The position numbers were made by a program, and so were the translations under genes. A stretch of DNA of 63,924 nucleotides. Source: a virus. Position 1 is the first letter of the stretch; each line of letters starts with the position of its first letter. Shown here piece after piece: positions 26,469-36,579 of the stretch. The notes under the pieces were generated by a model. That model was not told where the DNA came from, made no database searches, and was given only the letters and a program-made list of their open reading frames with translations. The DNA lies in IMG/VR virus record IMGVR_UViG_3300031687_000009, positions 1 to 63,924 of that record. The stretch is one strand, 5' to 3'.

Positions 26469-27404
26469 TTAATGTTTAATCCACTTGGCTTTATTTCTAA
26501 ATATCTGAGTCATTTCATCTAACTTCATATTTGAAATTCTTATTTTTGCATTTCTGGTTTTAGCAGCAGCTTCTTGTCTATATAATTGAGCTGCTCCAGC
26601 TGCAGAAGGTCTTAATTTACATAAATTATAAAGTATAGTAGACATTACAGCATCTTCTGCCATTTTAGGCACTAAAACATTGTCAAAATCTCCATTTTCA
26701 CCTAAACCGTCAGATATATAATTTAATGTAACATAAGTATCTTGAGGTATTGATGTTGGAAAATATATTTGACCGGCGTTTAGATCTAATACAAAATTAC
26801 CATTAGTATTTGCATATTGTGGATCTAATCCATATCTTCTACCATAATAACCAAATGAATTTTGCGCATCAAAAAATCCATAATAATAATTACTAGCTGT
26901 TTCGGCTGCTGCTTCAACAGACTGCTGCGATTTAGATTGATATCTGTCTATTGTTTCAGATGTTTCTGCAAATACAATGTTACCCTCATTATCGTATAAA
27001 TAATGATAATTATTATCTTGAGCAACACCTTGGTTTGCTCTAGTTGCTGTGCTTGGAAGCATTGTTCTCATAACACCCGTAACATCAGTCCATTGTACAC
27101 TTATGTAATTTACATAATCAGAAGGAAGTGACATTTGTCGCATTGAATTCAATTGTATTTCTAATGCTTTTTCTGAATGAAAAGTATCATAACTAAATTC
27201 TTGTACAGCTCTTTGAGCCCAAAAGGCAACTTCATATCTAGGTATTTTTGTAAGAACTTTACCATCACCAATATAAGCAACAATAAAATTGTTTATTATA
27301 TCATTTAAATTTGTTCTCCTGTAATATCCAGGGACTGCCAATCCATTACCACCATCTAATGCGGAATAATTATCTACGTCTAAAGGTCTTCTTGATATTG
27401 CCAT
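26469..27404 (-). CDS. Tail connector / ring protein
   Basis: A 311-aa protein. The N-terminal NDIINNFIVAYIGDGKVLTK and YEVAFWAQRAVQEFSYD lead into a beta-rich centre (LPSDYVNYISVQWTD) and a helical end (MAEDAVMSTILYNLCKL). This layout matches tail adaptor or ring proteins that sit under the portal in podoviruses of Bacteroidetes. It overlaps the preceding gene (27404) by one nucleotide and lies directly before the nozzle gene in transcription order. Confidence 0.68.
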   Translation of the reverse strand: MAISRRPLDVDNYSALDGGNGLAVPGYYRRTNLNDIINNFIVAYIGDGKVLTKIPRYEVAFWAQRAVQEFSYDTFHSEKALEIQLNSMRQMSLPSDYVNYISVQWTDVTGVMRTMLPSTATRANQGVAQDNNYHYLYDNEGNIVFAETSETIDRYQSKSQQSVEAAAETASNYYYGFFDAQNSFGYYGRRYGLDPQYANTNGNFVLDLNAGQIYFPTSIPQDTYVTLNYISDGLGENGDFDNVLVPKMAEDAVMSTILYNLCKLRPSAAGAAQLYRQEAAAKTRNAKIRISNMKLDEMTQIFRNKAKWIKH

Positions 27405-28120
27405 TATTGTTCAGTTGCTGCGTTTTGTTGTTCTTTGCTTTGTGCGAATCCTGCTACGTCTGCTTGTTTTATAACTACTCCAGCATAATTCAATATACTT
27501 ACAACTAAATTATTTTCTTCAGATGGGTGTAATTCAAAATTATAAGACTTAGCTGGAGTATCATAACTATCTGTTGCAGGATCAAATAAAGTTGAATCGT
27601 AATAAGGTACAGTACCTTGAAGTACATAACCCCATTTAGGTCTAACTGGTTGTTTTAAATAATCTAAACTTACGCCATCTGTAACTGTTGAAGGATAAAT
27701 AACCACGCCTGAACTTGTTAAAGTATAAACTGGTTGAGTTTTTACAGGTGCTGTTAATGGAGATAGATTTATATATTTAATCTCTTCATTAGAAGCTCTA
27801 TCTGCAACAGAATTACCTACAGAAACTACACCAACTCTATATAAATCTGCAGGATATGTAAACTCTTTATCTAACTTTGTTAACGTAGTATTTTTATAAA
27901 AAACACTTATTTTTTCTGCTAAGTATTGGTTTGGGTCTGAAAAATCACTAGTTAAAAATGCATTTAATTCATAACCAGCTTCTCTCATGAAATAACTAGC
28001 AAATATTTCATTTTGTGCTTGCTCAGCTAATCTATTAAATTCAGCCGGTGTTATATAACCTCTATGATCCTTGTTTGTTATAACAAGAACTGTCTGGTAT
28101 ACATTATTTATATTAACCAT
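27404..28120 (-). CDS. Head-tail adaptor / tail tubular protein A-like
   Basis: A 238-aa protein beginning MVNINNVYQTVLVITNKDHRGYI with helices (PAEFNRLAEQAQNEIFASYF), a central beta domain (FTYPADLYRVGVVSV; VSLDYLKQPVRPKWGYV) and the end motif FELHPSEENNLVVSILNYAG. The combination resembles gp11-type adaptor proteins in related podoviruses. It ends in Gln/Glu-rich sequence overlapping the next gene by one nucleotide. A stable hairpin (28148-28176) precedes it. Confidence 0.68.
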   Translation of the reverse strand: MVNINNVYQTVLVITNKDHRGYITPAEFNRLAEQAQNEIFASYFMREAGYELNAFLTSDFSDPNQYLAEKISVFYKNTTLTKLDKEFTYPADLYRVGVVSVGNSVADRASNEEIKYINLSPLTAPVKTQPVYTLTSSGVVIYPSTVTDGVSLDYLKQPVRPKWGYVLQGTVPYYDSTLFDPATDSYDTPAKSYNFELHPSEENNLVVSILNYAGVVIKQADVAGFAQSKEQQNAATEQ

Positions 28121-28147
28121 GTATCTATGTTTGTTATTTATTTAGTA

Positions 28148-28176
28148 GGTATAAGGTTGATTTCTCACCTTATACC
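28148..28176 (-). promoter_or_regulatory. 10-bp perfect hairpin between head and tail genes
   Basis: GGTATAAGGT, a 9-nt loop, ACCTTATACC. It is a perfect inverted repeat in the 64-nt gap between the gene at 28185 and the adaptor gene. No T-run follows on the minus strand, so it is more likely an RNA stability or processing element, or a weak attenuator, than a full terminator. Confidence 0.6.
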
Positions 28177-28184
28177 AAGTTAAG

Positions 28185-28949
28185 CTATGAAAGCTTTTTA
28201 GTTATTGACTTCATTAAATTTATACCTTCATCTGTTTTAAAATATTGAGATAAAGCAGCATAAGGATGTTGGTCAAAAGGAATTGTCATTACTTTTTTAC
28301 CATTACTTAATTTAAAAACTGTATTATCATCTGTAAGTTGTAATATACCAGTTTCAACAGCTCTGTTAGCTAAGTTTCTTAATTTTATATCTTCGTCTTC
28401 AGACAATTCTATAAATAAATCAGGCTCTTGTCTAGCAAATCTGTAAGCATCTCTTTTTAATTCTTTAGAAGACATTGTAGAAACACTTGAACCTAATTCT
28501 GTTCTCATTATTGCTTCTAAATGTTCTATATCTAAAGATTGAACTAAGTTTAATGCTATAAGTTCGTTTTCTACATTTTCAACTTCGTCATTAGCTATTA
28601 AAACATCATCAATTTCTTCCCATAATTTATTTGGATGATAAATTGATAATAATTTTTGAGTATTTGGATCTTCTTTTGGAACGTATAAAGCTCCATCTTC
28701 AAAAATAATATGAGATAAAGTAGAAAAACCATCTTGTTCATCAACAAAAACTGATTTTTGATTTGATGCTAATCTTATTTCTCTATTTAACTTTTTATCA
28801 TCATCCCAATAAAGCAAAGGCTTTCTAGGCGTATGTCTTGTTTGTATAGTGTATGTAAGAGGCGCTATTTCGCCTTTTAATAGATAAGTTCTATCTTTAT
28901 ATTCCCATTTTTTTTCAATGGTAGTTGTTTGTTTTCTTGTTGCATTCAT
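28185..28949 (-). CDS. Conserved head-module protein, 254 aa
   Basis: Soluble protein encoded directly downstream of the major capsid gene. It has an N-terminal beta region (YKDRTYLLKGEIAPLTYTIQ) and a helical end (RFARQEPDLFIELSEDEDIK, LRNLANRAVETGIL). I recognise this helical motif from uncharacterised head-region proteins of marine phages but cannot name a function. It could be a head decoration or completion protein. Confidence 0.6.
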   Translation of the reverse strand: MNATRKQTTTIEKKWEYKDRTYLLKGEIAPLTYTIQTRHTPRKPLLYWDDDKKLNREIRLASNQKSVFVDEQDGFSTLSHIIFEDGALYVPKEDPNTQKLLSIYHPNKLWEEIDDVLIANDEVENVENELIALNLVQSLDIEHLEAIMRTELGSSVSTMSSKELKRDAYRFARQEPDLFIELSEDEDIKLRNLANRAVETGILQLTDDNTVFKLSNGKKVMTIPFDQHPYAALSQYFKTDEGINLMKSITKKLS

Positions 28950-28976
28950 AATTAAATAATATATAATAAGAATACT

Positions 28977-28992
28977 GAGCCCCGAAGGGCTC
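28977..28992 (-). terminator. UUCG-tetraloop hairpin after the major capsid gene
   Basis: On the minus strand GAGCCC-TTCG-GGGCTC, a 6-bp all-matched stem capped by the exceptionally stable UUCG loop. It is followed by AGTATTCTTATTATA, which is only moderately T-rich. It lies 21 nt after the capsid stop and is likely a partial terminator or 3'-end stabiliser that raises capsid mRNA over downstream genes. Confidence 0.7.
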
Positions 28993-29012
28993 GTATCCTA
29001 TAGTTAAAAAAA

Positions 29013-30575
29013 TTAAGCTTTGAATAATACAAAATTATTCGCTGCTTGGGTAATAAGGCATCTTTCACTTAAGTAAGATATTCTCATTTCATCAATATCA
29101 GTTGTAGGACTTGAAGTTCCAACAGATCCTGTAATCCAAGATTTATTTTTTCTGTTTTCAGTTTCAGAAGACCTGTAACGAATATGTAAAAATGGTCTCT
29201 TGATGTTTTGACCTAATTGTTGGTCGTAAACAGTAGAAGTACCTGCTGGTACTAATACACCTTCAACATCTCCAAAACCTCCACGAGTTGACCAATCATT
29301 AAGATATTTCCAGTCAGTTTTGTAAAAGTCATAAGAACCTCTACGGTAACCAGTAAATCCTAAATTAAGAGCCATATCTTCGCTGTTATTAAATACTCCA
29401 AAAGAAGTACCACCAGCATAAGCTCCATTTTGTTGAGCAAGAATATCGTCAATTTCTAAAGATAAATCTCTATTTAAAAACATCATATTCTCTTCAATAG
29501 CACCTTGCTTATCTAATTGCTTAAGAACTGCATCAAAATCAGTTAACGCACCACCACCGGTAGCTTGTGCTCCAAATCCTGCATAAACATTTCCTCTTGC
29601 TTCTAAAGCAGCAAAGAAACCTTCAGTACCTTTAGCATTTTGATTAGTACCTCCAACTGTTATCGAGCTAGCACCTGCAGTATAACCTAAAGCTATTCCG
29701 TTAGCACCTGCTTGACCACCTGTTTTTACTACACCTTCTACCATAGACATTTCTAAGTAATCTTCCCAACGAAGTCTTACTTCATGTTCTGCTTTCATGT
29801 ACCATAAATATCCATTAGCTCCATTTTCAGAAGTAACTTCAATCCATCCAATCTGAGCTGTGTCAGATCCATTAATAGCATAGTTATCTTTTAAGATAAT
29901 TGGTGAATTATTAAACGTAGCATAACTAGGATTTAAAGATTCTGTAAAAGTACCTGTACCTTTAGCAAATTCATTACCATATGCAACTACAGTTACTCTA
30001 GCAGCTGCTGCTACACCTGTATGAGCAACATAACATTTGATCTGAAAGTTTTGTGCTGCAACTGCAGTAACAACACCTTTGATAACTGCTCCAGTACCTC
30101 CAACTGCTGATGCAACTCCCGTTTGAACTTGAACCATCACTGTTGCGCCTGTTCTAAAGTTTACAGGTTCTGTTTTGTCTGTAGTAGTTCCTGTACTTCT
30201 TGGTTGTGCAATTGGTACACTAAAATTAAGTACCGTACCTGATGCGCCTGCTGCAATTGCTCCTTGCGCTGCTCCACCTGGTAAAGCTGCTTGATTTCCT
30301 AAAGGAACCACATTTGCATAACGAGTATGTAAACGTCCTTGTTCTGTCCATATAATTTGATCTGAAGTTGATGGCATCTCTGCTGATACCATACGTAAGA
30401 AAGATCCGATAGAACGATTTCCGTAACGTTCTACTTCTTTTTCATACACATCTGGTAAAAATTGTTGACCCCATTGTTCAAATCCTGCTGCGGTGAAATC
30501 TATATAGTTTCCTCCGTACATTGTTTTCGACTGCGTTGGTTGTAACGCTGCCGGTATTCCTGCTGTAAAAGCCAT
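29013..30575 (-). CDS. Major capsid protein
   Basis: A 520-aa protein, Ala/Gly/Thr-rich, with no membrane span. It begins MAFTAGIPAALQPTQSKTMY and contains FEQWGQQFLPDVYEKEVERYGNRS and long beta segments typical of HK97-fold capsid proteins. It lies immediately after the acidic scaffold gene and portal in transcription order, and it is followed by a UUCG hairpin, as is common after highly expressed capsid genes. The identity rests mainly on position, size and composition. Confidence 0.8.
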   Translation of the reverse strand: MAFTAGIPAALQPTQSKTMYGGNYIDFTAAGFEQWGQQFLPDVYEKEVERYGNRSIGSFLRMVSAEMPSTSDQIIWTEQGRLHTRYANVVPLGNQAALPGGAAQGAIAAGASGTVLNFSVPIAQPRSTGTTTDKTEPVNFRTGATVMVQVQTGVASAVGGTGAVIKGVVTAVAAQNFQIKCYVAHTGVAAAARVTVVAYGNEFAKGTGTFTESLNPSYATFNNSPIILKDNYAINGSDTAQIGWIEVTSENGANGYLWYMKAEHEVRLRWEDYLEMSMVEGVVKTGGQAGANGIALGYTAGASSITVGGTNQNAKGTEGFFAALEARGNVYAGFGAQATGGGALTDFDAVLKQLDKQGAIEENMMFLNRDLSLEIDDILAQQNGAYAGGTSFGVFNNSEDMALNLGFTGYRRGSYDFYKTDWKYLNDWSTRGGFGDVEGVLVPAGTSTVYDQQLGQNIKRPFLHIRYRSSETENRKNKSWITGSVGTSSPTTDIDEMRISYLSERCLITQAANNFVLFKA

Positions 30576-30600
30576 TTGTCTTGATTTTAAAAATTATTGT

Positions 30601-31848
30601 TTATTTCCATTTAATTCGCAATTTTGAAGAATCATTACCGGATACAACTTTAACTTTTTGACCATTTGAATTTATAACACTAGTATTATCTGCTCTAGGG
30701 GACATATCAATGTTTTTAGATAATTTAGCTTGCTCTTTTATGGCGTCGGCACGGCCTTGATCATAAAAATGAGTAGCTATTTTATCTGCATTTCGTCCTG
30801 CAAATAATGCTTTGTGATATCCTTTGACATTATTAACTTTACCATCTTTTGAAAAATATTCAAAAGCAAAGTTATCAATATCGGATTGAAATTCTTTAAC
30901 GTCATTAGGATTTTCTACCTTAAACCTGTACTTGCTTTTTCCAACGCTAAAATCAAAACCTTTGAAATCGTCTGAAAAAACATCATTTGTTTTATTTAAA
31001 AAATCTTCGTGTATCTTTTTATTTTCTTCTTGAATTTGCTTTTGAGTATTATGATATTCATAAGCTTCTTTATATTCAGGAGCAATATCATTTTGCTTAC
31101 TTAACTTAAGATCAGCATAATATTGTTCTTTACTTGTTTTAAAGTGCTTTTGAGCATTATATAACTCTTCTTTAAAAGCTAATTGCTTAGCTTTAACTTC
31201 TGACGGATCGTCCGCGTCCTCATCATACCCAAAATTTTTGCCCAATAAAAATTCGACATCACTTGAGTCTAGATGTGGTTTTGTTTTATTATAATATTCT
31301 CTAAGTAAAGATGTATTATCATATTTACTTATATCTTTATTTAGTTCTACAAAGTCTGAAACAGTACCACCTGTTTCTTCCATAAAACTAACTAGTTTAT
31401 CTATATTTTCAGGAAGAACTCTTGCATCCTCTTTTGGTTCTTCTTTTTGAAGTTTTACTTCTTCTTTTTTTGGTTCTTCAATTGTAGTTTCATCTTCAAC
31501 TATTAATTCTAAAGGACCACTTGTTTCTGCTACTTCTTCTTGTTTTGTTTCAGTATTTTTTTCACTGGATTTGACCCGTACTTTTTCGACCACTTCTTTG
31601 CTATCTCCGGTTCGTTCGCCCACAGGTATTTCCTTTGTTTTTCGCTCTTGAATGGCATCTTTTTCTTTTGTATTAGGATCTTTGTCTAAATCTATTTTAA
31701 AAACACCATCGTCTTGTAGCCCATACTGAGCATCAACTTCACCAGACTCTATAGCTTTTTCTAAAACTTGTACTTCTTTTTCTTGTGATGTAGGCGATGG
31801 ATCTGTATTATCAACCGCCTTTACTGTTACTTTTTCTTGTTCTTCCAT
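30601..31848 (-). CDS. Capsid scaffolding protein
   Basis: A 415-aa, strongly acidic and Lys/Glu-rich protein with a disordered N-terminal third (many E, K, V repeats). The middle helix pair is NIDKLVSFMEETGGTVSDFV and the end is coiled and polar, finishing in a basic strand (KLRIKWK). Charged coiled-coil proteins between portal and capsid genes are scaffolds that are removed or released on maturation. No protease was identified next to it. Confidence 0.75.
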   Translation of the reverse strand: MEEQEKVTVKAVDNTDPSPTSQEKEVQVLEKAIESGEVDAQYGLQDDGVFKIDLDKDPNTKEKDAIQERKTKEIPVGERTGDSKEVVEKVRVKSSEKNTETKQEEVAETSGPLELIVEDETTIEEPKKEEVKLQKEEPKEDARVLPENIDKLVSFMEETGGTVSDFVELNKDISKYDNTSLLREYYNKTKPHLDSSDVEFLLGKNFGYDEDADDPSEVKAKQLAFKEELYNAQKHFKTSKEQYYADLKLSKQNDIAPEYKEAYEYHNTQKQIQEENKKIHEDFLNKTNDVFSDDFKGFDFSVGKSKYRFKVENPNDVKEFQSDIDNFAFEYFSKDGKVNNVKGYHKALFAGRNADKIATHFYDQGRADAIKEQAKLSKNIDMSPRADNTSVINSNGQKVKVVSGNDSSKLRIKWK

Positions 31849-31879
31849 AATTATATATAATAAAATATTTATTTTTTAT

Positions 31880-34345
31880 TTATTTAGGCGAAAACCTAGA
31901 TAAATCAAATCCTCCTAAAACATCATTACCTTTTGATTCAAATGATTTTTTAGTTTTTCCTGAAGATGGCGGTCCCGTTATTGAACTTGCTGATATTTTA
32001 GCAGCCTCTCTTTCGTTAGCTCCAGATTCTTTCATGCTGGATAATTGCATGGCATTTTCATTATTAGCTTGAGCTAATTCTTTTTGAGCTCTTAATTCTA
32101 AATCTTTTAATTTAACATTAAGTTCATACTCATATTGCATTAATTCTCTTTTAGTAGAAGCTTCTACCTCTAGTTTTTTAATTTCAAATCCAACATCGGC
32201 TTGTCTATATTGTATTTTTGATTCAGTTTTAATTTGCTCTGCTTGAGCTTTAGCTTCTTCTATTTGTACTTGAGCTTGACCTTGAGCTTTGGCTTGTGCA
32301 ACACTCGCTGCTTGAGCAGTTTGTTGATCCATGCCTTGCTTTCTAATTCTTCTTATCTTTAATAATTGATTAGCTAATTTTAAATTTTTAACTTCTCTTA
32401 TATCGATAGCATCTTCTAAATTTATACTATCTCTTGACAAAGCCATTTGTATATTAGCTTCTAATAAAGATTTTTCTTCTTCATCTGGCATTAATTCTAA
32501 AAATATTCCAAAATCATGCAAATGTAAATTTTTCATTTCCTCTAAAGAACCAACTGAAAATTGGCCTAAAGCTCCTATAAAAGCTTCTTTAGTTGGATGA
32601 AATTCTAGAACATCTTTAAATCTTAAACAAATAGCCTCAGCTAAAGCTAAAGTTATATACATGCTAGAACTTAATATATGTCTAGTTGCAGTGTTGCTAT
32701 TTGCAGCTGCTAATTTTTGAACACCTACAAGCGCATTTGGATCTGGATCAGAACCGTCTCTAGCTTCATTTAATCCAGTAACATCACGCATCATCTGTAT
32801 GTATTGATTATATGCGCCAACTAAAACTTGAATTTGACCACCGCCACTTCCTGGTAATTCTTGTATAGGTACTTTACCTGGATTTGGATTACCTTCTACC
32901 GTTAAAGATCTACCTATAATAGAACCTGTTGAAAAGTACATATTAAGAGCTTCTTGAGCATTATAACTGCTTCCGTTACCTAAATCTACCTCAGCTAAAC
33001 CATCTGCATCTATAAATACACCTGAAGGTGTCATTCTTTGTATGGCTTGCTGTAGTTTTAAATGAGTTAATTGAACTAAATCAGCGTAAGGGCACATTTT
33101 AGAAACAATAGATGTTATGTTTCCTTTGTACATTCTTGGAGCTGAAACAGTATAATTCATTACAACTTTATTTGTATTAGAAGATGGACGAATCATATTC
33201 GTAGCTTTTTCCCATTTTAATAAAGTATCTGTACCTAAAACATAAGCACCTTCATACACAACTTCTCTAGCTGTAGCAACTCTTTCGAATCTTGTGCTTT
33301 TATCCTGAGGAGGATTAAATTCATCTGATTTAGCTATAGCTCTTTCTGCTCCAGTAGATGTTTCTTTTATTTTATAAACATTATTTTCCCATGTTTTCCA
33401 ATTAAAATATAAAAGTGTTACAGTGTTATTGTTATCAATATCACCTTGACCACGAGCTTGACTTGAAAAATCTGAATTATTATCAACCCAACTTGATCCT
33501 TTTCTAGTTAACTCAGACATTTCTTCGTCACTTATGCTAGGAAATTGTTTTTTTAATTCATTTACAGGCAATCTTTTAACTTCGCCAAAATAATAACAAT
33601 CTTCAAAATTAGGATCTTCAGTATAAGACCATATTAAATTAGCTGGATCTACATAATCTAATTTTATTCCATCAGTATTATTAAAGGTATTTTTAACAGC
33701 ACCTATTCCTAATACAGTTAAATCATAATCAAACCTTTTCTTTATTTGTGGAAATTTGTTTGTTAAGAAAACATTATTTATAGCTTGTTCTTCTGCTATT
33801 TCAATGCCTTGCTTATAACCAAGTTGCATGTATAACTCTAATTCCTCTGTATTTGATGGTAAATCTTCTTCGGGTACATTTCTAGCATTTACACCTAATT
33901 GAGTCTCAATGCTTTTAAGTAAACCTTGCGCATTAATATCTCTTTGAACGTCATTAACAAATTTAGTTCTTTTTCCAGTTGAAACAGGATCTTGAGCAAA
34001 AGCTTTAATATCAAACAATCTATCTTGCATTCCATTTACAACTATATCTACAAATTTAGGTATAATAGGAACTGGTTTCCAATCTAAATTTAAATAAGAA
34101 AGATCGCCATTTACAGCAAATTCATCTTTGTATTTTCTAATAGATTGCTCACCTCTAGCATATAATCTAAGTCTATGAAATTCATCTCTAGTTTGAAAAT
34201 ACATTCCTGGTCCACTGTCTCTATTGAACCACTCTTGCTCAATAGCACGAGATACTGATAAACCATATTCCCTTGACATTTTTTCTTTATCTGAGACTGA
34301 TTGACTCGGAAATTGTGTAGGAAATTGTCCTGTAGTTATTGCCAT
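31880..34345 (-). CDS. Portal protein
   Basis: An 821-aa protein. The N-terminal region has TRDEFHRLRLYARGEQSI and PKFVDIVVNGMQDRLFDI; the middle has MRDVTGLNEARDGSDPD, where portals of this type carry the tunnel-loop region. The C-terminal 200 residues are a Gln/Ala/Lys-rich coiled coil (QAKAQGQAQVQIEEAKAQAE), like the long barrel of podovirus portals. It lies 2 nt after the terminase gene. It forms the dodecameric DNA channel and the terminase docking site. Confidence 0.85.
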   Translation of the reverse strand: MAITTGQFPTQFPSQSVSDKEKMSREYGLSVSRAIEQEWFNRDSGPGMYFQTRDEFHRLRLYARGEQSIRKYKDEFAVNGDLSYLNLDWKPVPIIPKFVDIVVNGMQDRLFDIKAFAQDPVSTGKRTKFVNDVQRDINAQGLLKSIETQLGVNARNVPEEDLPSNTEELELYMQLGYKQGIEIAEEQAINNVFLTNKFPQIKKRFDYDLTVLGIGAVKNTFNNTDGIKLDYVDPANLIWSYTEDPNFEDCYYFGEVKRLPVNELKKQFPSISDEEMSELTRKGSSWVDNNSDFSSQARGQGDIDNNNTVTLLYFNWKTWENNVYKIKETSTGAERAIAKSDEFNPPQDKSTRFERVATAREVVYEGAYVLGTDTLLKWEKATNMIRPSSNTNKVVMNYTVSAPRMYKGNITSIVSKMCPYADLVQLTHLKLQQAIQRMTPSGVFIDADGLAEVDLGNGSSYNAQEALNMYFSTGSIIGRSLTVEGNPNPGKVPIQELPGSGGGQIQVLVGAYNQYIQMMRDVTGLNEARDGSDPDPNALVGVQKLAAANSNTATRHILSSSMYITLALAEAICLRFKDVLEFHPTKEAFIGALGQFSVGSLEEMKNLHLHDFGIFLELMPDEEEKSLLEANIQMALSRDSINLEDAIDIREVKNLKLANQLLKIRRIRKQGMDQQTAQAASVAQAKAQGQAQVQIEEAKAQAEQIKTESKIQYRQADVGFEIKKLEVEASTKRELMQYEYELNVKLKDLELRAQKELAQANNENAMQLSSMKESGANEREAAKISASSITGPPSSGKTKKSFESKGNDVLGGFDLSRFSPK

Positions 34346-34347
34346 AT

Positions 34348-36579
34348 TTATTTTATTATCTCACTCATTGATCCGCCATTTTTATACTTTGCAAATCCAA
34401 AATCAATTTTTCTTGTTATTCTTTGTGCATTAGGTCTATACATATGTTTTCTACAAGCCATTATAGCTAAACCGCTACTTATTGAAGCATCGTAAGCTGT
34501 TCTTTTTGATATATCAAATTTAGCCCAATCTTCTAATGTTCTTTGAAAAAACATATTACCATGACTTTCTTCATTACTACCTACATATTCTTCTATGTAA
34601 GATTCTATAGCTGCAGCATGTGCTTGTTTTATGTCTTCAGATGTATTAGGTATGCCACCTAATTCTACTTCTGTTTTTGATAAATTACCAAGAAGTTTAT
34701 CTGGTCTATTCATAGACATACCTCTGTAACCTCTTCTTTTAAAATGATATAATAATCTTGGTTTATTATTTTCAGCTAGTATTGGCATTCCATAAAATAT
34801 ACAAGCCATTAAAACTTCTTCAAAAAATATTTCAGCAGTTTGTGGTCTAGCAACATATTCTAAAAAAAACTTACTATTAGGAACATCATTTATCATTGAA
34901 AACGTTGTTAACCCGTGCAATGCTCCATTTGATCCGCCACCGCCTACTGTACCTGATATATCATAAGAATCACAGCCAAAAGCGCCTAATCCATCATTAC
35001 CAGGATATTTAATACCATTTTTATTTATAACATTATTTTGTAATTCATCTGGTGGTATCCAAGATACCTTAAATCTACCATTAGCAGTAGGTACCCAAAT
35101 AACCTTTGTGTCTTTTATTCCATTTTTCCAAGCAAATGTTCCTCGAATAACATAACCCTTAATGGTCATCTCTTCGTTAAAATCAATTTGTTGATATATT
35201 TTTGTTAGATTAAATAACGAATTAATTGTTTCATCTCTAAACGCATGTTTTTCTGATCTTGGAAATTGTCTGTAATACTCATTTAAAGCATCACTATCGT
35301 TTTTTAAACCATCAACCTCATTGTCCCAGTGTTCAATAACGCCCGAATAGATTTTTTCGCCATCAATTCCTTCAACCTCATTTGATGGAGTTTCGAAGAC
35401 AGGATAGCCGAACTTATCAATAAATCCTTCGTAACCCCATTCCATAGGCAAGAACAAAGAATATAATCCACTTGAAGTCTGGCCATTTTTATTTCTATTG
35501 TTGACATCTGAATTGTAATATAATTTTTTAAAATTATCTCCTCCTTTTGCTAAAGCATTAGAAGTAGATCCCATCATACATTTTCCAACTATTTTTGATC
35601 CGAGCCTGAGGCAGGTTTTCGTGACCCTCCAGTTGTTGAGGATATTGTCGGGCCTCTCCCATTTACCCGATTCGTCGTGAACGAGGAGTTGTAATTTCTC
35701 CCCATCGTACGAGTTGTCTCCTGTGTTCTTCCAATCGATTGTTGTATCGAGCCCTTCTCCAAGTTTTTCTTCTTGATTGGTTTTCTGTAAGGAATTTCTG
35801 GTAAGTCTTCTTGATGGTATTTTATAGGATAATTCTGTTTTGGGACGTTCCATACCGTCCTGTATTGGTTTGAAAAAGAATGGATAGTTGATGCTAATGG
35901 GTACAACTTTGTCTGTGAACATTTTTTTAGCATCTGCTCCACTCTTAGATAAGATCCCAAACCTAGAGTCTTTTGAAGTTGTAGCTTGGTTAACGGATTC
36001 AGATGATGCCATGAAAGAAAATCCAGACCTTCTGTTCTTAAGGTAGCACATCCCATAAGACCTCTTGTCAGCCTTGCATGCCTCCCAAAAGTAGTAAAAT
36101 ATTCTGTTTGCCTGCCTGAAATCAGGCGATCCAACGTCGATCTTTGTCCAAGTGAGATATACATAGTGCGATCCTGTAATGTAGTTCGCGGAACCGTTGC
36201 ACATGAACCAATAACCATCGTTACGATAATTAAATTCAGCATCAATATATGGGTAATATTGTTCTTTATCTTTTTCATTAACTTCCTTAAAATCATAAAT
36301 AGTTTTTATTTTAATTAAAGAATTAGGTTTATTACGAATTTTAAAATATTGATTTTCTACTTTTAAATCTTCTCCATTTACTTTTTCTGGAGTTTTAGGT
36401 ATAGCTACCTTAAGACCTTGTATTTCATATATATCACCTATAGTTCCATCTTTACTTATAACAACACAATCTAAATCTTGATTATATCCATAAGCAAATT
36501 TTTTATATCTGTTTAAATTCTTTACTTTTTTATCTAATAAATGATCAGTAAGAACTTTATATAACGTTTGTTTATACAT
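34348..36579 (-). CDS. Terminase large subunit
   Basis: A 743-aa packaging ATPase-nuclease. A deviant Walker A lies at about 180-189 (LKNRRSGFSF), Walker B with catalytic acid at 298-303 (LLVHDE), followed by SGKWERPDNI. The coupling region has MGSTSN. A nuclease-domain Asp cluster is in FGCDSYDISG. Its partner is the portal encoded downstream. DNA between about 35330 and 36240 is richer in G+C and in C/G-ending codons than the flanks, which produces long open shadow frames. The family is clear; the deviant Walker A resembles large terminases of Bacteroidetes podoviruses. Confidence 0.9.
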   Translation of the reverse strand: MYKQTLYKVLTDHLLDKKVKNLNRYKKFAYGYNQDLDCVVISKDGTIGDIYEIQGLKVAIPKTPEKVNGEDLKVENQYFKIRNKPNSLIKIKTIYDFKEVNEKDKEQYYPYIDAEFNYRNDGYWFMCNGSANYITGSHYVYLTWTKIDVGSPDFRQANRIFYYFWEACKADKRSYGMCYLKNRRSGFSFMASSESVNQATTSKDSRFGILSKSGADAKKMFTDKVVPISINYPFFFKPIQDGMERPKTELSYKIPSRRLTRNSLQKTNQEEKLGEGLDTTIDWKNTGDNSYDGEKLQLLVHDESGKWERPDNILNNWRVTKTCLRLGSKIVGKCMMGSTSNALAKGGDNFKKLYYNSDVNNRNKNGQTSSGLYSLFLPMEWGYEGFIDKFGYPVFETPSNEVEGIDGEKIYSGVIEHWDNEVDGLKNDSDALNEYYRQFPRSEKHAFRDETINSLFNLTKIYQQIDFNEEMTIKGYVIRGTFAWKNGIKDTKVIWVPTANGRFKVSWIPPDELQNNVINKNGIKYPGNDGLGAFGCDSYDISGTVGGGGSNGALHGLTTFSMINDVPNSKFFLEYVARPQTAEIFFEEVLMACIFYGMPILAENNKPRLLYHFKRRGYRGMSMNRPDKLLGNLSKTEVELGGIPNTSEDIKQAHAAAIESYIEEYVGSNEESHGNMFFQRTLEDWAKFDISKRTAYDASISSGLAIMACRKHMYRPNAQRITRKIDFGFAKYKNGGSMSEIIK

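Noticed and set aside
35589-36296. Long 235-aa open frame within the terminase gene on the same strand
   Set aside because: Out of frame with a well-supported terminase and of unnatural composition. It exists because this block uses G/C-rich codons that avoid stops.
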